49,196 nt of DNA from Planctomycetota bacterium (GTDB taxonomy: Bacteria; Planctomycetota; PUPC01; JACPCR01): positions 1 through 49,196 of the forward strand of contig JAQBXN010000058.1 of the NCBI GenBank assembly GCA_027625095.1. Reading direction: 5' to 3'. Positions 23,843 through 33,197 of this stretch are shown piece after piece. Under the pieces are notes generated by a model. It made no database searches. It was not told where the DNA came from and saw only the letters and a list, made by a program, of their open reading frames with translations. Made by a program: the position numbers and the translations under genes. The first letter of the stretch is position 1. Every line of letters starts with the position of its first letter.

Positions 23843-25249
23843 ATGCCTGAACTTAGAATATCCATGCTTACGCTTCTGTTCTTGATCAGTCTTGTCCCAA
23901 TCAATGCAGAGTTCGTCAAGGGCGACATGGTCAGGATAAGTGGTGAAACAGCCTCCGTCTATAAAGGTACAGAGGTCATCTTCACTGCGACGAAAGAGCA
24001 CAACCTCAAGGTCCTTTCACTCAACGGCAAGTGGCTGGCGGTCTCCTGGACTGAGGACGACACAGTCGGTCGGGGCTGGATATCAGCCTCGCAGGTGAGA
24101 AAGTTCGAAGAAGAGATAGAGACGCCACTGGCGAAGGTGGATATCACACCGTTTACAACGGTAGCAGGGAGGCATCCCAAAAAGCAAGAACTGCATAAGC
24201 TCTTGATGCAGGCAGGAAAGGGCTTCGCCCAGAAGGCGGTCTCTGCGGCTGAGGCCGGGCTGAAGTTAGATCCCAATAACGCGCTTTTCCATTACATGGT
24301 CGCCAAGGGCAAGTTTGAGAACTCACAGTGGTCATCAGGTCTGCAGGCCATGGAGGCAGGCCACGCTGCTCCAGCGGTATACCAGTATGTTCTCGAGGGC
24401 GGGATGGCCTCTTACCTGGACGAGCCTGCTCATATTGCCAGTGTTCAAGCTTTGGCAAAAGAGCTAATGAAGAAAGCTGATAAGAAGGGCGGGGACGAGG
24501 CGGTGGAACTGCTCGAGCATATCCGCCGGATGGGTCTTCAAATGATCCAGTGTCAGCCGTATTCCACATTAAATATGCGTAGCGGAATAGCCCTGGCCAG
24601 CATGGCGAACAATGAACTGAAGAAGGCTGGAAAACCGGCCGAAGGCGAGGCATGGCTCAAGAAGACCCAGGGTACGATCGCTCAGCAGGACAGCGAAGAA
24701 ATCATGATTGTCAGGGAATACCTCGAGAAGGCCGGAATGGGCGAATCTGTGGGAAAGATTACGGGATTCTTGATTCCTCTGGCGATGGCCGAAGCAAGCG
24801 GAATCAAACGCAAGGCGAAACAGGAACCGGGTGAAGTATTGTTTAAAGGCGGCGGGGATGACGGAACTCAACGCCGCGGTTTTTTCCGCCGTGCGTCAAG
24901 CTATGACTTCCTGGGCTCAATGATTTCTGAAACCAGTGGTGCCGCCGAGGAGGTGAAGAAAGCACCACAAAACGAAGACGATGAAATGTTGAACTATTTT
25001 ACCGGCCAGGAAAAACGCTTCATCGACACACTGACCTCGGAGAGCCAGCAACTGAGAGTCAAGACTGCCAAGGAGTTCCTGGCCGCCTCGCTGTCCGGCC
25101 AGGATTCTGCACTTTTCCAGAAGTTGATGTCACCCAAGACCAAGAATGACCACTCGGATCGCAAACGCTGGGATGAGGCATGCGATCAGGCATTTGAGGC
25201 CAAGTCCAGGCAACTCGCCGAGTTGGCCAAGGAACTGCCGGGCAAGTGA
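23843..25249 (+). CDS. Secreted protein with N-terminal SH3-like domain, unknown function
   Basis: A 468-residue protein. A signal peptide (MLTLLFLISLVPINA) is followed by an SH3-like strand-rich domain at about 22-90 (GDMVRISGETASVYKG, GRGWISASQVRKF). The rest (about 100-468) is mainly helical, with TPR-like elements (GFAQKAVSAAEAGLKLDPNNALFHYMVA). It would be periplasmic or surface exposed. I do not recognise the C-terminal half. The heptamer repeat array lies in the upstream region. Convergent with rpoN. Confidence 0.7.
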   Translation: MPELRISMLTLLFLISLVPINAEFVKGDMVRISGETASVYKGTEVIFTATKEHNLKVLSLNGKWLAVSWTEDDTVGRGWISASQVRKFEEEIETPLAKVDITPFTTVAGRHPKKQELHKLLMQAGKGFAQKAVSAAEAGLKLDPNNALFHYMVAKGKFENSQWSSGLQAMEAGHAAPAVYQYVLEGGMASYLDEPAHIASVQALAKELMKKADKKGGDEAVELLEHIRRMGLQMIQCQPYSTLNMRSGIALASMANNELKKAGKPAEGEAWLKKTQGTIAQQDSEEIMIVREYLEKAGMGESVGKITGFLIPLAMAEASGIKRKAKQEPGEVLFKGGGDDGTQRRGFFRRASSYDFLGSMISETSGAAEEVKKAPQNEDDEMLNYFTGQEKRFIDTLTSESQQLRVKTAKEFLAASLSGQDSALFQKLMSPKTKNDHSDRKRWDEACDQAFEAKSRQLAELAKELPGK

Positions 25250-25363
25250 GGGGATTGTACCGCTCTTCACAGCACTCTAATATTCCAGCTTTCCACCCAA
25301 TACTCTGTGTGCCGCCGGGGCATAAAGAGAGTCGGGAACTGACGCTGAAAGCCAAACTGATTG

Positions 25364-26875
25364 CTAATATTCGCGCCGCTGCCGAGAGGACGGAATGCTG
25401 AGTTGCTTCCGGTATTTGGTAACCGTGCGCCGGGAGATATCCATCCTTTTCTCCTTCAATTTGGCCACGATTTCTTCGTCGCTCATTGGGTTGCTCTTGT
25501 TTTCGTTGTCGATGAGCTCCACCAGTGCCTGCTGGATGGATTTGGTTGAAACTGAGCTTCCGTCTTCGCTTTCGATGCCGCCGGTGAAGAAATACTTCAT
25601 GCGGAAGATACCACGAGGCGTCTGGATGTACTTATCCGAGAGGGCACGGCTGACAGTGGATACGTGGACACCCACGATGTCGGCGACGGCTTGCATCTTC
25701 AGGGGGTGGAGGAACGCGATGCCCTTGTCCAGGAAATCCCTCTGCTGTTTCACAATCTCGCTGGCGATCTTGTAAACGGTGGCGCGGCGCTGTTCGATGG
25801 ACTCCATCAGCCAGCGGGCGGCTTGAATCTTCTTTCGGATGAAATCCATGGTCGCGGCGTCCTGACCTTTTTCCCTCATCATTTTTTCGTATGCCGGGCT
25901 GACCATCAAACGCGGGACATAGCCATCTTGTAGCGAAATTTCATATTTACCGTCGACATATTCCAGGATGACGTCAGGGATCACATAATGGTTCTGATCT
26001 TCACTGAACTGATTGCCCGGCCACGGATTCAGCGTGGCAATGTAGTGGAGGGCCTCCTTGACATCTTCGATGCTGGTGCCGGTCTCCTTGGCAATCTTGG
26101 GCAGGCGGTTGAGCTTGAGGTCGTCCAGATGATCTTGAACGATGCGGCGAGGAAGAGTGTGTTCAGGGTCGCGAGAAATTTGTAGTAACAGGCATTCCCG
26201 GGTATCCCGGCAGGCGACACCGCGTGGCTCGAGCGATTGCACGATATGGAGGGCGTCGTAAGCCTCCTCCACTCGTTCGTCCATCTCTACATCTACAGGC
26301 TCTATTTCAGCGTTGGTTTGAGAATTCAGGTCGCTTTTGTCTTCGGGAGCTTTTCCACCGACCAGTTCTTCGATGGAATAGAGAAGGTAACCATTCTTGT
26401 CAAGGCTGTAGATGATACCTTCGCAGAGCGTCCGTGTGGCTTGATCCAGCTCCATCATCGAGAGCTGAAGCATCAGATTATCCTGGAGAGTCTCCCCTCG
26501 GGCCGCGGTGTTGTTCATCGCTGCGAGTTTTTTGTCCTCACCATCGGATGAGCCTCCGCCGCCGCTGCTTCTTGTGCCTGAAAAATATTCGCCCCAGTCG
26601 CTGCCGAGATCCTCTACTTTGGTATCAAAACTCTCTTCATCAACGGAGGTTTTCCGATCTTCCTGGCGGGGAGTTTCACTGCCTTCTTCTTCGTCCGGCC
26701 TGCTGAGGTCGGTATCGAGGGCAGGGTTTTCCAACAGCTCCTGGTCGATGCGTTCCTGCAGAGCCATGATGGGCAGTTGGAGAATTTCGATAGATTGAAT
26801 GATTTGCGGGGCCAGAACCATCCTCTGTTGAAGACTCATGTTCTGGCCTAAGCTGGTATGCATTCCCGGTCTCAT
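25364..26875 (-). CDS. rpoN: RNA polymerase sigma-54 factor
   Basis: A 503-residue sigma-54. The N-terminal Gln/Leu-rich activator-interaction region has MSLQQRMVLAPQIIQSIEILQLPIMAL. An acidic linker follows at about 60-150, then the core-binding domain. The DNA-binding region includes VADIVGVHVSTVSRALSDKYIQTPRGIFRMKYFF (described in parts), and the RpoN box is SRRTVTKYRKQL (RRTVTKYR at 482-489). It directs core polymerase to -24/-12 promoters with enhancer-binding ATPases; none is in this window. It is 40 bp after recR on the same strand. I found no clear -24/-12 promoter in the intergenic regions checked. Confidence 0.97.
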   Translation of the reverse strand: MRPGMHTSLGQNMSLQQRMVLAPQIIQSIEILQLPIMALQERIDQELLENPALDTDLSRPDEEEGSETPRQEDRKTSVDEESFDTKVEDLGSDWGEYFSGTRSSGGGGSSDGEDKKLAAMNNTAARGETLQDNLMLQLSMMELDQATRTLCEGIIYSLDKNGYLLYSIEELVGGKAPEDKSDLNSQTNAEIEPVDVEMDERVEEAYDALHIVQSLEPRGVACRDTRECLLLQISRDPEHTLPRRIVQDHLDDLKLNRLPKIAKETGTSIEDVKEALHYIATLNPWPGNQFSEDQNHYVIPDVILEYVDGKYEISLQDGYVPRLMVSPAYEKMMREKGQDAATMDFIRKKIQAARWLMESIEQRRATVYKIASEIVKQQRDFLDKGIAFLHPLKMQAVADIVGVHVSTVSRALSDKYIQTPRGIFRMKYFFTGGIESEDGSSVSTKSIQQALVELIDNENKSNPMSDEEIVAKLKEKRMDISRRTVTKYRKQLSIPSSRQRREY

Positions 26876-26914
26876 GGATTCTTAATAACTCATGGTTTGA
26901 CTTGGTTCAAATGT

Positions 26915-27526
26915 TCAGGACTGGACTCGCAAACTCATTCTACCCCGAAGTGCGTCAGTTAGAATGGTTTTACCGACATGTTCTATCTGGCTTCCCGAAG
27001 GGATGCCCTTGGCGATGCGTGTGACGTGGACCGGCAGTTCCTGCAGAAGGTTCGAGAGGTAGAGTGCACTGTTGTCCCCTTCGAGGTCCGGGTTGGTGGC
27101 CAGGATTATCTCTCTCACATTCCCATTTTTGACCCTCTGAAGCAGGGCATCTACAGTTAGATTTTCGGGAGCGATTCCCTCAAGTGGGGAGATGCGTCCC
27201 AGGAGGACATGATAGACGCCGCGATATTCGCTTGTGCTCTCAAAAGCGAGCAGATCTTTGGGTTGTTCGACCACACAAATGGTCGCCTGATCTCTGCTCG
27301 GATTGCTGCAAATTTCGCAAATGTCATGAGTGGATATGTTAAAACATACGTTACACTGCCGCAAATCCTGCTTTGCCCTCCGAATGGCTTCAGAAAGCCC
27401 CAGAGCCTCTTCTAATGGCATTCTGAGAATGTGAAAAGTGAGGCGTTCGGCGGACTTACTGCCAATTCCAGGCAGGCTTGAAAGGGCTTCAATCAGCGAT
27501 TCAACAGGTTGGGGATAACTTGGCAT
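26915..27526 (-). CDS. recR: Recombination mediator protein RecR
   Basis: A 203-residue protein, standard length. An N-terminal helix-hairpin-helix (SSLPGIGSKSAERLTFHIL) is followed by the zinc finger C58, C61, C70, C73 and a Toprim domain beginning at ATICVVEQPKDLLAFE. The tail has ARGIPSGSQIEHV-like KGIPSGSQIEHVGKTIL. With RecF/RecO it loads RecA at gaps. It follows dnaX by 133 bp; the ybaB/ebfC gene often found between these two is absent here. Confidence 0.97.
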   Translation of the reverse strand: MPSYPQPVESLIEALSSLPGIGSKSAERLTFHILRMPLEEALGLSEAIRRAKQDLRQCNVCFNISTHDICEICSNPSRDQATICVVEQPKDLLAFESTSEYRGVYHVLLGRISPLEGIAPENLTVDALLQRVKNGNVREIILATNPDLEGDNSALYLSNLLQELPVHVTRIAKGIPSGSQIEHVGKTILTDALRGRMSLRVQS

Positions 27527-27659
27527 TTTGGCAAGGCATTTTGGCTTAAAACTCGTTCACCATTGGAATGAACCAGGTGAGATCTTTGAGGATTGCACGC
27601 TTCAGATCTGAAGAGGGAGAAACCTGAATGGAGGCGGGTAGGCGAGAAGGGCTCTCCAC

Positions 27660-29564
27660 TCAGGCGCCTCCCTGGCCTTCTTCAACTTCATAAATGTTTA
27701 ATACCCGGGCGTCGAAATATTCCTTGACCTTGGCAAGGGTCGGATGCTTTTCGAGGTCACCAGGATTGAACGGGGCTGGCTCTTTAGGCTTTTCCGTTTT
27801 TTCCGATTTGCCACCATTTGAGCCGAGCACCGGGGCAAGCAGCTTAGACTGATCTCCTGCCTCAATCGAGATCGGCTGCGTGCGAAAACGCTGGCCGGAA
27901 ACCTGTTCCAGACAGGATTCGACCACTTTGCGATTGTCGTTAGTTTCAAGTCGCTTCAGTTTAAAAACATCAGAAGGCATAAAGCCCAGCTTGAGGATTC
28001 CATCGCCCTCACCAAGCAGATGCGCCGACTTCAAATAGCTGGCCAGCATCTCGTCCTGTTGATTCACCTGCTCCACCACGCGAGGCCAGACATCCGTCCA
28101 GTTTACCTGACGGGCCGCGGCCTGAAGAGGAGCAGGTTCCGGTTGCGGCGGAGGAGGCGCTGTGGCCACCGCAGGCGAGGGCGCGTGGTAAGTTCCAGCG
28201 TGAACACTCTGAGCAGCGGGACTCGATTTGACCGGCGGAGGGGTGGGAGAGGGTGACCTTACATGACCCAGGCTCGTTGCTCCGCCTTCAGGCAAAGCCG
28301 GATGAGCCGCCGCCGGGGCTTGCCGAGAGCCCGATGACTCCGGAGGAGCTGCCGGCGGGCCTGTTTGTTCCGCGCCAGGCCGTCCCTGAAAACCCCCGGC
28401 CGGGGTCTGCGGTATCGATTTCAACGACTGCTCGAGCTCAGCCAGGCGTTTCAGCACATCACCGATCGGACGGAGGTCTTCCATCTGTGCAAGCTTGACA
28501 ACAGCGACTTCGATCGGAATGCGCGAATTGCTGCTGAATTTCATCTGGGTCTGCGCTTCCGAAAGCAACCTGATCATATAGAGCAGGCTATCCACAGAGA
28601 GCGGCCTGGCCTGCTGCCTGAGCCGTTCGAGCTCTTCAACCGTGGCATCAAGCAGCGGGGTTTCTTCCCCCCCGACCTGCAGGATCATCATCATGCGCAG
28701 GTGCTCGATAAGCTGATTCACAAATTCACCAAGGTCGCCTCCACGCTCGAGCACACGATCCAGGGAGAGCAGGGCATCGCCGGCTCGCTTCCCAACCAAC
28801 AGGTCGGTATATCCAGCAATCTCTTCAAAGCTGTGCGCGCCCTGGATTTCCTGGAGCGAATCCAGGGTCAGTTCCTTATGGCCAAACGAGATAAGCTTGT
28901 CCAGAAATGATTGTGAATCTCGCATGGCACCACGAGCCGCCTTTGCCACGCTATACAGGACATCCCTCGTCGTCTTTACGCCTTCCATATCACAAATCTG
29001 CTGGAGGCGGTTAATGATGGCTTCGGTTGTGATCCTTCTGAAATCGAAGCGCTGACATCGGCTCAGGATCGTCTCCGGAATTCGGTGCGGCTCCGTCGTG
29101 GCGAAGATGAATTTCACATGTGGTGGGGGCTCTTCAAGGGTCTTGAGGAGTGCATTGAACGCCTCCTTCGTCAGCATATGCACTTCGTCAATGATGTAGA
29201 TCTTGTATCTTGCCCGGTTGGACGAGTATCGGACGTTGTCGCGAATCTGGCGTATTTCATCGATGCCGCGATTGGAGGCCCCGTCGAGCTCCATCACATC
29301 GAGATCCTGTCCTGTCGAAATGCTGGTGCAGATACTACAAACGTTGCAGGGCTGGGTCGTGGGGCCGTTTTCACAGTTCAACGCCTTTGAAAAGATGCGC
29401 GCCATGGAAGTCTTGCCCACACCGCGGGGGCCGCAAAAAAGGTACGCATGAGCGACGCGTTCCGATTCAATCGCATTCTTGAGAGTAGTGGCTACAGCTT
29501 CCTGGCCCGCGACTTCGTCGAAATTCTGTGGCCGATATTTGCGGGCAAAGACGAGGTAGGACAT
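27660..29564 (-). CDS. dnaX: DNA polymerase III subunits gamma and tau
   Basis: A 634-residue clamp-loader ATPase. Walker A is GPRGVGKTS (45-53), the zinc site is C64, C73, C76, C79, and Walker B is YIIDEVHML. The SRC finger is TILSRCQRFDFR. Domain III follows, then a Pro/Ala-rich linker (about 375-480) and a C-terminal domain (about 485-634) that would be the tau part binding the replicase. I did not see a clear slippery sequence for a shorter gamma form. The SRP RNA gene lies upstream on the same strand and recR lies downstream, a familiar neighbourhood. Confidence 0.97.
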   Translation of the reverse strand: MSYLVFARKYRPQNFDEVAGQEAVATTLKNAIESERVAHAYLFCGPRGVGKTSMARIFSKALNCENGPTTQPCNVCSICTSISTGQDLDVMELDGASNRGIDEIRQIRDNVRYSSNRARYKIYIIDEVHMLTKEAFNALLKTLEEPPPHVKFIFATTEPHRIPETILSRCQRFDFRRITTEAIINRLQQICDMEGVKTTRDVLYSVAKAARGAMRDSQSFLDKLISFGHKELTLDSLQEIQGAHSFEEIAGYTDLLVGKRAGDALLSLDRVLERGGDLGEFVNQLIEHLRMMMILQVGGEETPLLDATVEELERLRQQARPLSVDSLLYMIRLLSEAQTQMKFSSNSRIPIEVAVVKLAQMEDLRPIGDVLKRLAELEQSLKSIPQTPAGGFQGRPGAEQTGPPAAPPESSGSRQAPAAAHPALPEGGATSLGHVRSPSPTPPPVKSSPAAQSVHAGTYHAPSPAVATAPPPPQPEPAPLQAAARQVNWTDVWPRVVEQVNQQDEMLASYLKSAHLLGEGDGILKLGFMPSDVFKLKRLETNDNRKVVESCLEQVSGQRFRTQPISIEAGDQSKLLAPVLGSNGGKSEKTEKPKEPAPFNPGDLEKHPTLAKVKEYFDARVLNIYEVEEGQGGA

Positions 29565-29787
29565 GGGGCGGGGGAGAGGTTTTTGATTAAGAAAGCAGAC
29601 CCCTCATCACAGTTCTTACTCCTGATCTTTGCTCACCTTTGAACTGCCCCCATACTCTCGATTCAGTCAAGACCAGACCGAAAAATACGAGAAAAATGAG
29701 ATGTAAGAACGGACTTGTAGGACTCTGTTATCCGCGCATGTTGGAACTCCCCTCCGATCTTGTCAGAAATGAAAAGGAGTCAGAGGG
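29565..29787. other. Intergenic region between dnaX and ffs
   Basis: A 223-bp stretch with no gene that should carry the dnaX promoter and leader. Nothing specific could be identified. Confidence 0.4.
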
Positions 29788-29906
29788 GACTGAATGGAGG
29801 ACTGGTTTCCCCAGGGCACATGGATAACAATGCTTATGGCTGCTGCCGTCAAGCTCTGACCAGGTTCACACGCCCCCATTGCCTGGGACCAATCCTCCAT
29901 CCAGTC
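29788..29906 (-). ncRNA. ffs: Signal recognition particle RNA (4.5S type)
   Basis: About 119 nt on the minus strand fold into one long rod. The 5' arm GACTGGATGGAGGATTGG pairs, with two GU pairs, with CCAGTCCTCCATTCAGTC at the 3' end. CCCAGG pairs further in with CCCTGGGG. The apex carries the SRP signature: GTGAACCTGGTCAG, then AGCTTGACGGCAGCAGCC. This places the symmetric loop GGTCAG/GCAGCAGCC of helix 8 around a UGAC tetraloop, a URRC-type loop in place of the more common GGAA. The length matches E. coli 4.5S RNA. It lies between the HEAT gene and dnaX, and SRP RNA is often near dnaX. It guides membrane protein targeting with Ffh. End points are good to a few bases. Confidence 0.88.
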
Positions 29907-29983
29907 TCCTGGAAATGAATTTCAAAGACCAAGCGGAACTATAGCAGAAGAAATCTTGCGTTAAAGCGGGACGGATTTCCGGT

Positions 29984-30700
29984 CTATTCACCTTCTCCAG
30001 GCGCCACTTCCACCTGTTTCTTGTTCGAGCAGTCAACGAATATATCCTGATTTTCTGTCCACCAGGTATCCCATTCTTCGAAGCTGCAAGCAATTCTCTG
30101 TCTCGTGCATCTTTTCAATGTCTGGCAGGCAAAACGGTTGACGGCTCTGGTGGCGTCGCTTTTTAACAGTCGAATCAGATAAGGGATGCTCTCCCGAGAG
30201 AGGGATTCTGCCAGTGAATTCAGAACCACGAGTTGGAAATACTCATCCGGATCGTTAATGACTGCTTCAGTAATCTTTTCCAGCGCTTCCTTGTTTTTCG
30301 AATCCGCCCGCAGTAGCCCCCGGGCAGCCATGGCACGAAGCGCTGCGACTTCTTCATTCTCAAGGGCGGCCGCTAAAACCTTAATGTTCGTCGGCGCCGG
30401 CACTTCGGCCAGGTACCTTAGGATCATGCCTCGACCCTTGAGGGTTGCCCTGTGGTAATCATTGGCGGCAATTCCGGCAGCAGCAATACCGAGGCTTGCG
30501 TTGTTCTCGTTAATGGTCATCAGCCTTGAATAGGCCTGCGCAACTTCCGCTCGATCCTCGGAGTTCAATTGAGAGAGCAAGGCCTGCACGGTGTCCCTGA
30601 ATTCCTTCGAGAGTTCCTCGCTCGAGACTTCTATACCCCACAAGAGGGAGAATATCCCTGTCAAAATCATGCCGCTTGCTTTGATCCGGTTTTGTCTCAA
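29984..30700 (-). CDS. Exported HEAT-repeat protein
   Basis: A 238-residue protein. The N-terminus RQNRIKASGMILTGIFSLLWG is a probable signal peptide with a basic start, which favours the TTG start at 30700 over the ATG at 30670; neither has a strong ribosome binding site. The rest is helical, with HEAT-like repeats (TNIKVLAAALENEEVAALRAMAARGLL; EYFQLVVLNSLAESLSRESIPYLIRLLKSDATRAVNRFACQTL, in parts). HEAT repeats bind proteins; the partner is unknown. The end has a Trp-rich segment FEEWDTWWTEN. Confidence 0.7.
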   Translation of the reverse strand: MRQNRIKASGMILTGIFSLLWGIEVSSEELSKEFRDTVQALLSQLNSEDRAEVAQAYSRLMTINENNASLGIAAAGIAANDYHRATLKGRGMILRYLAEVPAPTNIKVLAAALENEEVAALRAMAARGLLRADSKNKEALEKITEAVINDPDEYFQLVVLNSLAESLSRESIPYLIRLLKSDATRAVNRFACQTLKRCTRQRIACSFEEWDTWWTENQDIFVDCSNKKQVEVAPGEGE

Positions 30701-31019
30701 GTGGTGTCTCTCTGGGTGCCGGGGCGCAATTCCGAAGCCGCATAATAACGAAGGTCAGGTGTCTTTACATCCAAGACTGAGACTTTCAACCAAAGACCAG
30801 TATCGTTGATCGGAATCCCCGAAAGAGATCTGAGCCATCAGTCGTTGCGTGATTCGGAAATGAGAAGCCGGATACGGGGCCGGATCTACCATCTTCCATC
30901 TACCATCAGTCATCCTCCCTCGTTGCCTGGCCAGAGGTCGAAGGTATAATGCCTGCCCCTTATCTGGAAGTGGGCGGTGCAAGACCATTTTTGATCTAAA
31001 TAGCAAGGTTCTCGTATCC
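30701..31019. other. Intergenic region between HEAT gene and sucC
   Basis: A 319-bp divergent region. It holds the candidate sucC promoter listed separately and a short imperfect tandem repeat, ATCTACCATCTTCC then ATCTACCATCAGTC (about 30886-30913). No gene or RNA could be supported. Confidence 0.5.
30923..30950 (+). promoter_or_regulatory. Candidate sigma-70 promoter for sucCD
   Basis: TTGCCT (30923-30928) and a perfect TATAAT (30945-30950) are 16 bp apart, 69 bp before the sucC ATG. Confidence 0.6.
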
Positions 31020-32192
31020 ATGAAACTACATGAGTATCAATCCAAAGAACTATTCCGTCAGGCCGGCATTCCTGTACCTGACAGCATCGCGGTAACCAGC
31101 CTTAACGATGTTGAGAAGGCTTACAACAAAGTCGGCACGGACAAAGTTGTCGTAAAAGTGCAGGTCCACGCCGGTGGTCGCGGCAAGGCTGGCGGGGTCA
31201 AAATCGTTGACAATCTTGCTGATGCGCAGGCATTTGCTGAAAAGTTTCTTGGCAAAAAACTGGTGACTGCGCAGAGCGGGCCCGAAGGCCAGACCGTCAG
31301 CGCCATTCTGCTGGAAGCTCCAAGTGCCATTGCTACCGAAATCTATGCCAGCATTGTTATTGACCGTGCCATCGGCCTGCCGACCCTCATCGTGTGCGCG
31401 GAAGGCGGGGTCGAGATCGAAGAGGTCGCCGAACGTTCACCGGAAAAGATTCTCAAAGAATCCTACGACCCGGGTACCGGTCTCCAGGGCTACCAGGCCC
31501 GGAGGATTTTCCTCCAACTAGGGCTCGACAAGAGCCTGATGAATTCCTTTTCCAGCCTGCTCGTCAATCTTGCAAGACTCTTCGTCGACCGTGACTGCTC
31601 AATGGCTGAAATCAATCCGCTGGTCGTGACTAAAGACAATCAAGTACTCGCACTTGATGCCAAAGTCACCATCGACGACAACGCCCTGTATCGGCAAAAA
31701 GATGTCGCAGCGTGGCGCGACTTCACTCAGGAAGATCCCCGTGAAGTGGAGGCCGCAAAATACGACCTCAGCTACATTGGCCTCGACGGCGACATCGGCT
31801 GTATGGTCAACGGTGCCGGCCTCGCCATGGCTACCATGGATATCGTTAAGTTTTACGGAGGCGATCCGGCGAACTTCCTCGATGTCGGCGGAGGCGCCAC
31901 CGCTGAAAAAGTGACAGCAGCATTCAAGATCATCCTCACCGACGAAAATGTGAAGGCTATCATGGTAAACATCTTCGGTGGGATCATGCAGTGCGATGTC
32001 ATTGCCGAGGGTGTCATCGCTGCGGTCAGCGAAATCAGCCTGAGCGTCCCCCTCGTGGTTCGTCTCGAAGGGACGAACGTGGAGAAGGGACGCCAGATGC
32101 TTGAAGAATCCGGATTGCCGATCGAAACCGCCACCAGCCTGGCCGAGGCCGCCGAAAAAGCAGTGAAACTCTCCAAGGGCGAAGCTGCGTAG
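31020..32192 (+). CDS. sucC: Succinate-CoA ligase, beta subunit
   Basis: A 390-residue ATP-grasp protein of standard length. It starts MKLHEYQSKELFRQAGIPVPDS, has VKVQVHAGGRGKAGGVK, NPLVVTKDNQVLALDAKV and the C-terminal NFLDVGGGATAEKV and NIFGGIMQCDVIAEGV segments. With SucD it interconverts succinyl-CoA and succinate with formation of ATP or GTP in the TCA cycle. AAGG lies 12 bases before the ATG. sucD follows 55 bp later, with the heptamer repeat in between. Confidence 0.97.
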   Translation: MKLHEYQSKELFRQAGIPVPDSIAVTSLNDVEKAYNKVGTDKVVVKVQVHAGGRGKAGGVKIVDNLADAQAFAEKFLGKKLVTAQSGPEGQTVSAILLEAPSAIATEIYASIVIDRAIGLPTLIVCAEGGVEIEEVAERSPEKILKESYDPGTGLQGYQARRIFLQLGLDKSLMNSFSSLLVNLARLFVDRDCSMAEINPLVVTKDNQVLALDAKVTIDDNALYRQKDVAAWRDFTQEDPREVEAAKYDLSYIGLDGDIGCMVNGAGLAMATMDIVKFYGGDPANFLDVGGGATAEKVTAAFKIILTDENVKAIMVNIFGGIMQCDVIAEGVIAAVSEISLSVPLVVRLEGTNVEKGRQMLEESGLPIETATSLAEAAEKAVKLSKGEAA

Positions 32193-32221
32193 CCGGTTCA
32201 TCGCTGGGATTTCAAATTATT

Positions 32222-32244
32222 CATTACTTATTACTCATTACGTC
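32222..32244 (+). repeat. Heptamer repeat element, copy D
   Basis: CATTACTTATTACTCATTACGTC, a truncated copy of the repeat with one mismatch. It ends three bases before the sucD ATG, so it stands in the place of a ribosome binding site, inside the sucCD operon. Confidence 0.88.
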
Positions 32245-32247
32245 CCC

Positions 32248-33120
32248 ATGAGCATTCTCGTTGACAAAGACACCAAAGTTATCTGCCAGGGCATCACCGG
32301 GAAATCCGGAGCATTCCATGCCCGTGCCTGCATCGAATACGGCACACAGGTCGTCGCCGGCGTTACCCCTGGCCGTGGTGGCCAGACTGCCGAAGGCGTG
32401 CCGGTTTTTGATTCTGTTGCCGAGGCCGTCCGGGAAACCGGCGCTAACGTCACCATGATCTTCGTTCCGGCGCCGTTCGCCGCGGATGCTATCCTTGAAG
32501 CAATCGACGCCGGACTCGACCTCATCGCCTGCATTACTGAAGGCGTTCCGGCCACTGACATGGTTTACGTGATGGATGCGGTCAAGGATTCGAATTCCAG
32601 ACTGGTCGGGCCCAACTGCCCAGGCGTCATTACTCCGGGCGAATGCAAAATGGGTATCATGCCGGGCTACATCCACAAGCCGGGCAAAGTCGGGGTCGTC
32701 TCCCGCAGCGGCACCCTCACCTATGAAGCTGTCTGGCAGCTCACCGAGCGCAATATTGGCCAGTCCACCTGCATCGGTATAGGCGGCGACCCCATCATTG
32801 GAACGCCATTCATTGAGGCCCTCGAACTCTACGAAGCCGACCCCGACACCGAAGCAGTCGTCATGATCGGCGAAATCGGCGGCACCGCAGAGGAAGAAGC
32901 CGCGGACTTCATCAAGAACAAAATGACCAAGCCGGTCGCCTGCTTCATCGCCGGTCAGACCGCGCCACCAGGCCGCCGCATGGGCCACGCCGGCGCCATC
33001 ATCTCAGGGGGAAAGGGCACCGCGGCGGACAAGATTAAGACACTTCAGGACGCGGGGGCCGCGATTGTGGAGAGCCCCTCACAATTCGGGACGGTGGTGG
33101 AGGAGATGCTGAAGCGCTAA
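32248..33120 (+). CDS. sucD: Succinate-CoA ligase, alpha subunit
   Basis: A 290-residue protein of standard length. The CoA-binding Rossmann part has VICQGITGKSGAFHARACIEYGT in its first 40 residues. The phosphorylated histidine is H247 in GRRMGHAGAI. VGPNCPGVITPGECKMGIMPG is a family hallmark. It is the partner of SucC. No Shine-Dalgarno is visible; the heptamer repeat directly precedes CCC-ATG, so translation may depend on coupling with sucC or on another signal. Confidence 0.97.
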   Translation: MSILVDKDTKVICQGITGKSGAFHARACIEYGTQVVAGVTPGRGGQTAEGVPVFDSVAEAVRETGANVTMIFVPAPFAADAILEAIDAGLDLIACITEGVPATDMVYVMDAVKDSNSRLVGPNCPGVITPGECKMGIMPGYIHKPGKVGVVSRSGTLTYEAVWQLTERNIGQSTCIGIGGDPIIGTPFIEALELYEADPDTEAVVMIGEIGGTAEEEAADFIKNKMTKPVACFIAGQTAPPGRRMGHAGAIISGGKGTAADKIKTLQDAGAAIVESPSQFGTVVEEMLKR

Positions 33121-33197
33121 GAGATTTCTCCTCACTGTTTGGCCTGCCGAAATTTCTATGAAGAAGGCCAATCAATGTTCAATTTCTGTTTCAAATA

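Noticed and set aside
32224..32988. 254-codon minus-strand open frame opposite sucD
   Set aside because: Antisense shadow of a well-conserved enzyme gene.
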